From positions 1 to 64,000 of the forward strand of contig JBJOMW010000003.1 in the NCBI GenBank assembly GCA_046052145.1: a stretch of DNA of 64,000 nt. The letters are read 5' to 3'. The position numbers and the translations under genes are program-made. The stretch comes from Falsiroseomonas sp046052145 (GTDB lineage Bacteria > Pseudomonadota > Alphaproteobacteria > Acetobacterales > Acetobacteraceae). Under the pieces are notes generated by a model, which ran no database searches, was not told where the DNA came from, and saw nothing but the letters and a program-made list of their open reading frames with translations. Below, piece after piece: positions 40,142 through 48,569 of the stretch; position 1 is the first letter of the stretch, and every line of letters starts with the position of its first letter.

Positions 40142-41580
40142 GCCGCCTCGGGCCGGCGCAGCGCGGCGAAGGCCGCGAGCGCGCGGGCGCGCCCCTCGGC
40201 GGGGTCCACCACCGGGCGCGGATAGGTCGCGCCAAGCTTCACGCCGGCCGCTGCCAGCAGCGCGGGCGGTGCTTCCCACGGCTTGTGGATGAGGCCCGCC
40301 GGCAGCTTCGCGAGCTCCGGCACCCAGCGGCGGACATAGGCGCCGTCGGGGTCGAATTTCTCGCCCTGCAGCACCGGGTTGAAGACGCGGAAATAGGGCG
40401 CGGCATCGGTGCCGCAGCCCGCCACCCATTGCCAGGACGCGCTGTTGGAAGCGAGGTCGGCATCCACCAGCGTGTCCCAGAACCAATCCGCCCCCGCCTG
40501 CCAGGGCTGCAGCAGATGCTTCACCAGCAGGCTGCCCGCGACCATGCGCACGCGGTTGTGCATCCATCCCGTCACCCAGAGCTGGCGCATGCCTGCATCG
40601 ACGATCGGGAATCCGGTCTGTCCGCGCTGCCAGGCGCCGAGCAGCTGCGCATCGGGCGACCAGGGGAAGGCGTCGAATTCAGGACGCAGGTTGCGCGCGG
40701 GCATCTCGGGCCGGTGCCAGAGCAGGTGATAGGCGAATTCCCGCCAAAGAATCTCCTTCAGGAAGGTCTCGACGCCATTGCCCTTCGCGGCCGCGCGCGC
40801 GGCGTGCCAGACCTGCCGGGCCGAGACCTCGCCCCAGCGCAGATGCGGCGAGAGGCCAGACGATCCCTCGATGCCCGGCATGTTGCGCGCCTCGGCATAG
40901 GCCGCGAGCGGGCCGGCGGCGAAGCGGGCCAGACGCGCCGCAGCACCGGCCTCACCGGGCTGCCATGGCGCGGCGAAGCCGCTGGCCCAATCGGGCTCGC
41001 CCGGCACCGGGTAGAGACCGAGGGCCTCCAGGCTCTCGCCGCCGGCCGGCAACTCGGCACCCGGGATAGCGGTGGGTGCTGCCAGCGGCGGGGGCGGATC
41101 GCCGGCGGCCAGCATCGTCTTGGCGAAGGGCGTGTACACCGCATAGGGCTTGCCGCTGCCGGAGGCGAAGCCATGCGGCTCCCGCAGCAGGACGGTCGTG
41201 TGCAGTTGCAGCCGGCGGCCGGCGGCCTCCAGCGCCTCATGCACGCGGCGGGATTGTTCCCGCGCCCATGGCTCGACCGCGCGGCCGGCATGTACCGCTG
41301 CGGCGTCGGTCGCGGCCGCGATGGCGGGGATGATGGTCTCCGCCCGGCCGCGGGCCAGCAGCAGCGGCGCGCCGCGTGCGGCGAGGTCGGCCCCGAGCGA
41401 GGTCAGACTGCGCTGCAGCCACCAGCGCGCGGCACCGCCCGGCGCGAAGGGGCCGGCAGCCTCGGTATCCAGCACGAAGACCGGCAGCACGCGCCGGCCC
41501 GTGGCCAGAGCGGCGGCAAGCGCTGGCTGGTCGGCCAGGCGCAAATCGTGTCGGAACCAGATCAGGACGGGTGTGCTCAT
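40138..41580 (-). CDS. phrB: Deoxyribodipyrimidine (CPD) photolyase, class I
   Basis: 480 residues. An N-terminal antenna domain (VLIWFRHDLRLADQPAL, VLPVFVLDTE) precedes the FAD/DNA domain: SGLSPHLRWGEVSARQVW, FLKEILWREFAYHLLWHRPEMP, QTGFPIVDAGMRQLWVTGWMHNRVRM, LVDADLASNSASWQWVAGCGTDAAPYFRVFNPVLQGEKFDP. All class I signature blocks are present. It reverses cyclobutane pyrimidine dimers with blue light. The start MSTPVLIWFRHDL fits the family; an ATG at 41589 adds three residues. Confidence 0.95.
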   Translation of the reverse strand: MSTPVLIWFRHDLRLADQPALAAALATGRRVLPVFVLDTEAAGPFAPGGAARWWLQRSLTSLGADLAARGAPLLLARGRAETIIPAIAAATDAAAVHAGRAVEPWAREQSRRVHEALEAAGRRLQLHTTVLLREPHGFASGSGKPYAVYTPFAKTMLAAGDPPPPLAAPTAIPGAELPAGGESLEALGLYPVPGEPDWASGFAAPWQPGEAGAAARLARFAAGPLAAYAEARNMPGIEGSSGLSPHLRWGEVSARQVWHAARAAAKGNGVETFLKEILWREFAYHLLWHRPEMPARNLRPEFDAFPWSPDAQLLGAWQRGQTGFPIVDAGMRQLWVTGWMHNRVRMVAGSLLVKHLLQPWQAGADWFWDTLVDADLASNSASWQWVAGCGTDAAPYFRVFNPVLQGEKFDPDGAYVRRWVPELAKLPAGLIHKPWEAPPALLAAAGVKLGATYPRPVVDPAEGRARALAAFAALRRPEAA

Positions 41581-41671
41581 GCCCCTCATGTAGGGTGCCG
41601 CGCGCTGTGCGGGAGCGTCGGCGCGTGCGGTGGGGCAGAGATCATGGCCGGCCGCGGCGCCATCGGCCGGC

Positions 41672-42403
41672 TCAAACGGATCCCCTGGCCGGCAGGCCGC
41701 CACCTGCGCTGGCCTGTTCGGCGCGACTCGCGCGGCGCAAGGGGCCCGTCGGGAAGCTGAACAGCCGTGCCTCCCCCAGCAGGAAGGCGCGGCCGCCGCG
41801 CGGGAACAGCGCGGCAATGGCGGGGTCGGCGATATCGAGCCCGCCCGTATAGGCGCCGAAGGCCGGCAGCATCAGCCGTCGCAGATCCGTCAGGAAACAG
41901 GGCCGCGTCACGCCGCCCGCGCGCGTCGGCATCGTCGCCTTCGGGTGGTAGTGGCCAGAGAGTTCCGCCGTCGCGCCCGGCTTTGCGATGTGGCGGAAGG
42001 TGATCGGGCCGAGCATCCATTCCTCCACAGCACTCCCCGGCAGACCTTCCGGCGCGACCGGGTCGTGATTGCCCAGCACCCAGACCGTCTCGATGCCATT
42101 GAGCAGCCGCGCCAACGTCGTCGCATCGGCCGCGGCGAGGCGCGTGGCGCCCTTCGCGTCGTGGAAACTATCGCCGAGCAGCACGAGGCGCGCCGGTTTC
42201 CAGCGCCGCAGGACCAGCGCCAGGCGGTCCAGCGTCTCGCGCGAGTCGTAGGGCGGCAGCATCTGCCCGCGCGCGGCGAAGGCGCTGCCCTTTTCGAGAT
42301 GCAGGTCGGCGACGGCCATCAGCCGCTGCGCGGGCCAGGCGACGGCGCCGGCGGGGTCGAGCATCAGGCGCTGGCCGGCGATATGGATGGGCGCCGCGGT
42401 CAT
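41672..42403 (-). CDS. pdeM: Ligase-associated DNA damage response endonuclease PdeM
   Basis: 243 residues of the calcineurin-like phosphoesterase fold: MAVADLHLEKGSAFAARG (D-x-H), LVLLGDSFHDAKGA (GD), VWVLGNHDPVAPEGL (GNHD), and AELSGHYHPKATM (GHxH). Proteins of this subfamily always occur next to the ligase-associated helicase, exonuclease or ligase. It overlaps the helicase gene by 4 bp (ATGA, 42400-42403). It probably processes DNA ends, a role assigned to the subfamily by association. Confidence 0.9.
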   Translation of the reverse strand: MTAAPIHIAGQRLMLDPAGAVAWPAQRLMAVADLHLEKGSAFAARGQMLPPYDSRETLDRLALVLRRWKPARLVLLGDSFHDAKGATRLAAADATTLARLLNGIETVWVLGNHDPVAPEGLPGSAVEEWMLGPITFRHIAKPGATAELSGHYHPKATMPTRAGGVTRPCFLTDLRRLMLPAFGAYTGGLDIADPAIAALFPRGGRAFLLGEARLFSFPTGPLRRASRAEQASAGGGLPARGSV

Positions 42404-44958
42404 GGCGTGCGGGTCAGTCCTTTTGGCGCGCTGCGGATGAAACGGCCGCCGCGGCGGTCTCCACCGCTGCGCGTGCGGCGGGGGCGGTCGCGATCGCCGC
42501 GCGCTGGGATTGCTTCGGTGACGTCGGCGAGCAGTTCGGAAAAGGCCTCGGCGCCGCCGGTCGCTTCCTCGACCATCGCGGCGGCTTCGGCAAGCAGCGC
42601 GTCCTCCGCGCCGCCCGCGACCCATTCGCGGCCTTCCTCGATCAGCGCTGGGACGGCCAGCGGTGAGACACGGGGCAGGGGGCGATGCACGATCCCGCCC
42701 GCGCGCGCGCGCTTCAGCAGCAGCGCGATGCGCGCGATATCAGTGAGGCCCGAGGCCGCCTCGCGCCGCGTGGCGCGCAGCAGGATGTGGTCGGGCTCGT
42801 GCTTGCGGAGCACGTCGTAGATCAGGTCGGCGTTCATGGTCATCTGCCGGCCCGACTTCTCCGCGCCCGGATGGTTCTTCTCGATCAGGCCGGCGATGGT
42901 GGCGATGTTCCGAAAACTGCGGCGGAGCATGGAGCTCTCCGCCATCCACTCCTCCAGTTCCTCGCCCAGTATGTCCTCCTCGAACAGCCGCTCCACGCCG
43001 GTCGGCTCGAAGGCGCACCAGGCGGCGAGGACATAGTCGGTCGCCAGGTAGCCGAGCGGGCCCATGCCGAGCCGTTCCATGCGCTTCGTGACCAGCATCC
43101 CCAGCGTCTGGTGCGCCAGACGCCCTTCGAAGCAATAGGCCACCAGGAACCAGCGCGGGCCGCGCGGGAAGGTCTCGACCAGCAGCCCGTCCTTCGGCGG
43201 CATCTGCGAGGCATGGCGCTGCAAGCGCAACCACTCCTGCACCGGCGCGGGCAGCGCCTTCCACGCCTTCGGGTCATGCAGGATCGCGCGCACGCGCGCG
43301 GCCAGGTGGGTGGTCAGCGGCATGCGGCTGCCAGCATAGGCAGGTACGCGCGGATCGCCCTCTCCGCCGCGCGTCACCGTGGCGCCGCGCGCATCCAGCC
43401 CTTCGAAGCGCAGCGACTGGCCGGCGAAGATGAAGCTGTCGCCGGGCGTGAGGGTGGAGACGAACCATTCCTCGACCTCGCCGAGGATCGGGCCGCCGCG
43501 CAGCTTCACCTTGACCAGCGGTGCCTCGACGATGGTGCCGAGATTCATGCGCAGCTGGCGGGCGACGGCGGTGGAGCGGACATGGATGCGCCCATCGGCA
43601 TCGCGGAACAGCTTCGCGAAACGCTCATAGCTGCGCAGCGCATAGCCGCCATCCTCGACGAAGCGCAGCGCGTCGTCGAAATCCCGGCGCGAGAGCGACG
43701 CATAGGGCGCGGCCCGCGTGACCTCGGCGTAGAGCTCGTCCGGCAGGAAGGGTGCGGCGACCGCGCAGGCCAGGATGTGCTGGCACAGCACGTCGAGCCC
43801 GCCATCGCGCGGCGGGTCGCCATCCAGCTCCTGTGCCGCGATCGCCTGGCGCGCGGCGGTGCATTCGATCACCTCGAAGCGGTTGGCGGGGACGAGCACC
43901 GCGCGGGAGGGTTCGTCCAGCCGGTGATTGGCGCGGCCGATCCGTTGCAGCAGGCGCGAAACGCCCTTCGGCGCGCCGACCTGCACCACCTGGTCCACCG
44001 CGCCCCAGTCGATGCCGAGGTCGAGCGAGGCGGTGGCGATGACGGCGCGGAGCTTTCCCGCCGCCATCGCGGCTTCCACCTTGCGGCGTTGCTCCACCGT
44101 CAGGCTGCCATGATGGAGCGCGATCGGCAGATTGTCGTCGTTCAGCTTCCACAGCGCCTGGAAGCAGAGCTCGGCTTGCGCGCGGGTGTTGACGAAGACG
44201 ATGGTGACGGCGGCTTCGCGGATGCGGCGATAGACCTCTGGCATGGAGGCGAGGCCCATATGCCCGCCCCAGGGCAGCCGGCCTTCGGGCAGCAGCGTGT
44301 CGAGCACCGGCTCCGCCCCGCCCTGGCCGAGCACGAGGCGCACATCCTCGGCCTGCGCGGTCGGCGAGAGGAAGGCGCGCAGCTGTTCGGGATGCGCGAC
44401 GGTGGCCGACAGCCCGACGCGGCGCGCCTGGGGCGCCAGCGTCGCAAGCCGTGCGAGGCCGAGCGCCAGCTGATCGCCGCGCTTCGTGCCGGCCAGCGCA
44501 TGGATCTCGTCCACCACGATGGCGCCGAGGCCGGCGAAGAGCTGCGGCGCATCGGGCAGCGTCAGCATCAGGGCCAGCGATTCCGGCGTGGTCAGCAGGA
44601 TCTGCGGCGGTTCGGCGCGCTGGCGCGCGCGGCGATTGGCCGGCGTGTCGCCGGTGCGCGTCTCGATCCGGATGGGCAGGCCCATCTCCTCGACCGGCGC
44701 GGTCAGGTTGCGGGCGATATCCACCGCGAGCGCCTTCAGCGGCGAGATGTAGAGGGTGTGCAGCCCGTCCCGCGGTGCGGCGTGCAAATCGAGCAGGCTG
44801 GGCAGGAAGCCGGCCAGCGTCTTGCCGCCGCCGGTCGGCGCGATCAGCAGCGCGGACTGGCCGTCTCGCGCAGCGTCCACCAGCGCCAGCTGGTGCGCGC
44901 GGGGCTGCCAGCCCCGGCCAGCGAACCAGGCGGCGAAAGGTTCCGGCAATGTTCGCAT
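42400..44958 (-). CDS. Ligase-associated DEXH-box DNA helicase (Lhr-like)
   Basis: 852 residues. Walker A PTGGGKT at 41-47, motif Ib and the DEIH box IVVDEIHALAGTKRGDQLA (about 148-166), SATVAHPEQL motif III, then QVGAPKGVSRLLQRIGRANHRLDEPS (motif VI). It carries the Lhr-type winged-helix and DUF4145-like C-terminal region. Length and the C-terminal Arg-rich tail match the ligase-associated helicase family (about 820-860 residues). It is a 3'-5' translocase presumed to serve repair of cisplatin- or mitomycin-type damage with its partners. Divergent from the exonuclease (77 bp between starts). Confidence 0.93.
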   Translation of the reverse strand: MRTLPEPFAAWFAGRGWQPRAHQLALVDAARDGQSALLIAPTGGGKTLAGFLPSLLDLHAAPRDGLHTLYISPLKALAVDIARNLTAPVEEMGLPIRIETRTGDTPANRRARQRAEPPQILLTTPESLALMLTLPDAPQLFAGLGAIVVDEIHALAGTKRGDQLALGLARLATLAPQARRVGLSATVAHPEQLRAFLSPTAQAEDVRLVLGQGGAEPVLDTLLPEGRLPWGGHMGLASMPEVYRRIREAAVTIVFVNTRAQAELCFQALWKLNDDNLPIALHHGSLTVEQRRKVEAAMAAGKLRAVIATASLDLGIDWGAVDQVVQVGAPKGVSRLLQRIGRANHRLDEPSRAVLVPANRFEVIECTAARQAIAAQELDGDPPRDGGLDVLCQHILACAVAAPFLPDELYAEVTRAAPYASLSRRDFDDALRFVEDGGYALRSYERFAKLFRDADGRIHVRSTAVARQLRMNLGTIVEAPLVKVKLRGGPILGEVEEWFVSTLTPGDSFIFAGQSLRFEGLDARGATVTRGGEGDPRVPAYAGSRMPLTTHLAARVRAILHDPKAWKALPAPVQEWLRLQRHASQMPPKDGLLVETFPRGPRWFLVAYCFEGRLAHQTLGMLVTKRMERLGMGPLGYLATDYVLAAWCAFEPTGVERLFEEDILGEELEEWMAESSMLRRSFRNIATIAGLIEKNHPGAEKSGRQMTMNADLIYDVLRKHEPDHILLRATRREAASGLTDIARIALLLKRARAGGIVHRPLPRVSPLAVPALIEEGREWVAGGAEDALLAEAAAMVEEATGGAEAFSELLADVTEAIPARGDRDRPRRTRSGGDRRGGRFIRSAPKGLTRTP

Positions 44959-45035
44959 CGCGGGCTTGGATATGGCCCATCCCGCCGGGGGCGGGAAGAT
45001 GGCGCTGCGGCGCGGATCGCCTACATCGGGGGCGC

Positions 45036-46109
45036 ATGATCCCCGCCCCCCATCCGGAAACCTGGTTGCGCGTCACCCCGCAGGGGCTGTGGTGCGAGCC
45101 CGGCGATTTCTTCATCGACGCGCCCCGCGCCGTGCCCCGCGCGGTGATCACGCATGGCCATTCGGACCACGCCCGGCCCGACCATGGTGCGGTGCTGGCG
45201 ACGCCGGAGACGCTGGCCGTGATGCGCGCGCGGATGGGGGCGGCGCGCGCCGGTGGCGTGCAGCAGGCCTTGGCCTATGGCGACAGCGTGACGCTCGGTG
45301 GCGTGACGATCCGGCTTGCGCCGGCGGGGCATGTGCTGGGCTCGGCGCAGATTGTGCTGGACTGGCGCGGCAGCCGCGCGGTGATTTCGGGCGACTACAA
45401 GCGCCGGCGCGATCCCACCTGCCCTGCCTTCGAGCCGGTGCCCTGCGACATCTTCGTCACCGAGGCGACCTTCGCCCTGCCGGTCTTCCGCCACCCGGAT
45501 GCGGCGGCGGAGATCGCGCGGCTGTTGGAGAGCGTGCGGCTGTTCCCCGACCGCGCGCATCTGATCGGGGTCTATGCGCTCGGCAAATGTCAGCGGCTGA
45601 TCCGGCTGCTGCGGGAGGCGGGCTGGGACCGCCCGATCTACCTGCACGGCGCGTTGCAGGCGCTGTGCGGTCTTTATGAAGAGCTGGGCGTTGCGCTGGG
45701 CGAGCTGCGCCCGGTGCCGACGCCGCAGAAACGCGGCGGTGGTGGCCTGCTGGCGGGCGAGATCGTGCTGGCGCCGCCGAGCGCCGAGGCGACGCCCTGG
45801 GTGCGGCGCCTGGCGGAGCCGGTGGTCTCAGCGGCCTCCGGCTGGATGCGGGTGCGCCAGCGCGCCAAGGCGCGGGGCGTCGAACTGCCGCTGATCGTCT
45901 CGGACCACGCCGATTGGGACGAATTGCTGCAGACCGCGGCCGAGGTGCAGGCGCCCGAGATCTGGGTGACGCATGGGCGCGAGGACGCGCTGTGCCACGC
46001 GCTCGCCAGCCGCGGCGTGCGTGGCCGCGCGCTGCATCTGGTTGGTCGCGGGGATGAGGATGAGGAGGCGGAGCAGTCGGCAGAGAAGCCGCCGAGCCAG
46101 GATGCGTGA
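45036..46109 (+). CDS. Ligase-associated exonuclease, metallo-beta-lactamase fold
   Basis: 357 residues. The HxHxDH motif is VITHGHSDHARPDHG, with the later His in VISGDYKRRRDPTCPAF and VSDHADWDELL, typical of the MBL/beta-CASP-like exonucleases (SNM1 group) tied to this ligase. VTEATFALPVF and LIGVYALGKCQRLIRLL lie between. It would trim DNA ends before sealing. It is divergent from the helicase and separated from the ligase by a glycosyltransferase-like gene on the other strand. Confidence 0.9.
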   Translation: MIPAPHPETWLRVTPQGLWCEPGDFFIDAPRAVPRAVITHGHSDHARPDHGAVLATPETLAVMRARMGAARAGGVQQALAYGDSVTLGGVTIRLAPAGHVLGSAQIVLDWRGSRAVISGDYKRRRDPTCPAFEPVPCDIFVTEATFALPVFRHPDAAAEIARLLESVRLFPDRAHLIGVYALGKCQRLIRLLREAGWDRPIYLHGALQALCGLYEELGVALGELRPVPTPQKRGGGGLLAGEIVLAPPSAEATPWVRRLAEPVVSAASGWMRVRQRAKARGVELPLIVSDHADWDELLQTAAEVQAPEIWVTHGREDALCHALASRGVRGRALHLVGRGDEDEEAEQSAEKPPSQDA

Positions 46110-46122
46110 TGCGCGATCTGCC

Positions 46123-46893
46123 CTACAGGCGCCACGCATTGCGAGCGTGCCGGAAGCGGCGCGATGCGAGGCGCCAGCCGCCGATGATGGAGGAGCCGAT
46201 CCCGGCGCGCAGGATGAGCTGGGCGCAGGTTGTTTTCACCCGCAGGGATCGGCCGAGTGTTGCGCCCCAGTGGCGCTCGAACCGGGCCTGCTCGCGGAAG
46301 AAATCCGCCTTGATGTTCCCGGCGCTGAGGTGGTGCAGATGGAAGTCGATCGCCCAGGCAGTCAGCCCGCGCTGGCGGGCCCGCAGACAGAGATCGGTCC
46401 CGTAGAAGTGGAAGCCACGCAAGGCCGTGGAAGGACGCAGCCCGGTTTCCGCCCGCACCACCAGGAAGTTCTCGTCCAGGCTGCCGACCCGTGCCGGCAG
46501 CGTGCCTCGGCATTGGTCCGGGCCGTGCGGATCGGTGATCCGCATCGCGTGCTGCCCTTCTTCCGTGATGCCGGCATTGCCGGCCACCGCCCAGTCCGGA
46601 TCCCGCGCGGTCAGCGCATCGAGGCGGGCGCTGAGTTTCGCCGCCCCGGCGTCCAGCAGACGCACATCCTGGTGGCAGAGGATCACATGGCGGCCCCGTG
46701 CGAGGTCGAGCAGCCGAGCCAATCCCGCATAGGCGTCCCAGGCATTGCCGGCGCTGTTGTCGAGATGGAGGAACTCTGCCGTATCGTCGGTGAAGCCCCG
46801 AGCCTCGAAGCTGGCCCGCATCGCGGCATGCTGCGCCCTGTCGGTGACGAGGGTGCAGATCGAGAAGGCCGGGGCGGCCGGGGCGGGGGCCAT
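46123..46893 (-). CDS. Glycosyltransferase-like family protein
   Basis: 256 residues: FSICTLVTDRAQHAAMRASFEARGF, GRHVILCHQDVRLLDAGAAKL (D-x-D-like HQDVR), DENFLVVRAETGL, HFYGTDLCLRARQRGLTAWAIDFHLHHLSAGN. This is the arrangement of the GT2-like family related to capsular/galactosyl transferases. C-terminal basic helix (RRFRHARNAWRL). The start at MAPAPAAPAF is chosen; a GTG at 46899 adds two residues. It lies antisense to its neighbours, between two genes of the repair set, so it seems to be a later insertion into that cluster. Confidence 0.6.
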   Translation of the reverse strand: MAPAPAAPAFSICTLVTDRAQHAAMRASFEARGFTDDTAEFLHLDNSAGNAWDAYAGLARLLDLARGRHVILCHQDVRLLDAGAAKLSARLDALTARDPDWAVAGNAGITEEGQHAMRITDPHGPDQCRGTLPARVGSLDENFLVVRAETGLRPSTALRGFHFYGTDLCLRARQRGLTAWAIDFHLHHLSAGNIKADFFREQARFERHWGATLGRSLRVKTTCAQLILRAGIGSSIIGGWRLASRRFRHARNAWRL

Positions 46894-46961
46894 GCTCACA
46901 ATTCCGTGATGCGTACATGGCTGGTATGCGCCCCGGCCCGGATGCGCAAGCAGGTGTCGCG

Positions 46962-48569
46962 ATGAGCCTCTCCGCATTCGCCGGCCTGCTCGAAAGCCTG
47001 GTCTTCACGCCGGGCCGCAACGCCAAGTTGACGCTGCTGCGGCAGTGGTTCGCGACCCAGCCCGATCCGGATCGCGGTGTTGGCCTTGCCGCGCTGACCG
47101 GCGGGCTCAACCTGCGGACGGCCAAGCCCGCGCTGGTACGAGAGTTGGTGGCGGCGCGCACCGATCCGGTGCTGCTCGAACTCTCGCTGGATTATGTCGG
47201 CGACACGGCCGAGACCATCGCGCTGATCTGGCCGGTGCGGGACGGCGTGAACGCGCCGCCGCCGGGCCTCGCCGAGGTGGTGGAGGCGATGGAGACCGCG
47301 CCGAAATCCGACCTGCCGGCGTTGATCGCAGGCTGGCTCGATACGCTCGATGCCAAGGGCCGCTTCGCGTTGATCAAGCTGGTAACGGGCGGGCTGCGCG
47401 TCGGCGTCTCCGCCCGCCTCGCCAAGACCGCGCTGGCGGAGTGGGCCGGGCAGGAGGTGGATGCGATCGAGGAGGTCTGGCATGCGCTGGAGATGCCCTA
47501 CCGGCCGCTCTTCGCCTGGCTGGAAGGGCAGGGGCCGCGCCCCGATCCGCAGGGCGCACCGGTGTTTCGGCCGCTGATGTTGGCCCATCCGTTGGAGGAG
47601 CCGGATTTCGCCGCCATCGGCCCCGCGACGCACCGCGCGGAGTGGAAATGGGACGGCATCCGCGTGCAGCTTTCGGCGACCGAGGGCGGGCGGCGCATCT
47701 GGTCGCGCGGCGCGGAGGATATTTCCCCGAGTTTCCCCGAGATCGTCGAGGCGATGGAGTTTCGCGCCGTGCTGGACGGTGAGTTGCTGGTGATGCGCGA
47801 GGGCGTCGTCGCGCCCTTCGCCGACCTGCAGCAGCGGCTGAACCGCAAGCTGGTCTCGCCGCGGCTGATGGCGCAGTTCCCGGTTGCTGTCCGGCTCTAC
47901 GACATGCTGTTCGACGGCGAGGAGGATCTGCGAACCCTGCCCTTTGATGCCCGCCGCGCGCGGCTCGAGGCCTGGTTCGCGCGCACGCAGCCCGCACGGA
48001 TGGACCTTTCGGACCTTGTTCCCTTCGAGTCGATGGAACGGCTTGCAGATATCCGTGCCGGCGCGCGGGAGGCGGCGATCGAAGGCCTGATGATCAAGCG
48101 CGCCGATGCCGCCTATGTCGCCGGGCGCGTGAAGGGGCTGTGGTGGAAGTGGAAGCGCGCGCCGCTCAGCGTGGATGCGGTGCTGATGTATGCCCAGCGC
48201 GGCCGCGGCAAGCGCAGCAGCACCTATTCCGACTACACTTTCGGCCTCTGGCGGCCCGACGGCGCGGGCGGGGAGGAGCTGGTACCGATCGGCAAGGCCT
48301 ATTCCGGCTATACGGACGCCGAGCTGCTCTGGCTCGATCGCTGGATCCGCAACAACACCGTGGCGCGTTTCGGCCCGGTGCGGGAGGTGGAGAAGGCGCT
48401 GGTGCTGGAGGTGGAGTTCGACGCCGCGCAGCACAGCACGCGGCACAAATCCGGCGTCGCTCTGCGCTTCCCGCGCATCGCGCGGCTGCGCCGCGACAAG
48501 CCGGCGGCCGAGGCGGACCGGCTGGCGACGCTGGAAGCGATGATCGTCTCTGGCTCGGAGCCCGGCTAG
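46962..48569 (+). CDS. ATP-dependent DNA ligase, cisplatin-damage-response type
   Basis: 535 residues. The nucleotidyl lysine is K229 in EWKWDGIRVQL (KxDG motif). Further ligase motifs are VLDGELLV (motif III), IEGLMIKRADAAY (IV) and WKWKRAPLSVDAVLMYAQRGRG (V/VI region). The N-terminal DNA-binding domain covers 1-190. This is the ligase of the helicase/exonuclease/PdeM set, unrelated to LigD of the Ku NHEJ pathway. No ku gene is nearby. Its 3' end overlaps the convergent ABC permease by 4 bp. Confidence 0.95.
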   Translation: MSLSAFAGLLESLVFTPGRNAKLTLLRQWFATQPDPDRGVGLAALTGGLNLRTAKPALVRELVAARTDPVLLELSLDYVGDTAETIALIWPVRDGVNAPPPGLAEVVEAMETAPKSDLPALIAGWLDTLDAKGRFALIKLVTGGLRVGVSARLAKTALAEWAGQEVDAIEEVWHALEMPYRPLFAWLEGQGPRPDPQGAPVFRPLMLAHPLEEPDFAAIGPATHRAEWKWDGIRVQLSATEGGRRIWSRGAEDISPSFPEIVEAMEFRAVLDGELLVMREGVVAPFADLQQRLNRKLVSPRLMAQFPVAVRLYDMLFDGEEDLRTLPFDARRARLEAWFARTQPARMDLSDLVPFESMERLADIRAGAREAAIEGLMIKRADAAYVAGRVKGLWWKWKRAPLSVDAVLMYAQRGRGKRSSTYSDYTFGLWRPDGAGGEELVPIGKAYSGYTDAELLWLDRWIRNNTVARFGPVREVEKALVLEVEFDAAQHSTRHKSGVALRFPRIARLRRDKPAAEADRLATLEAMIVSGSEPG

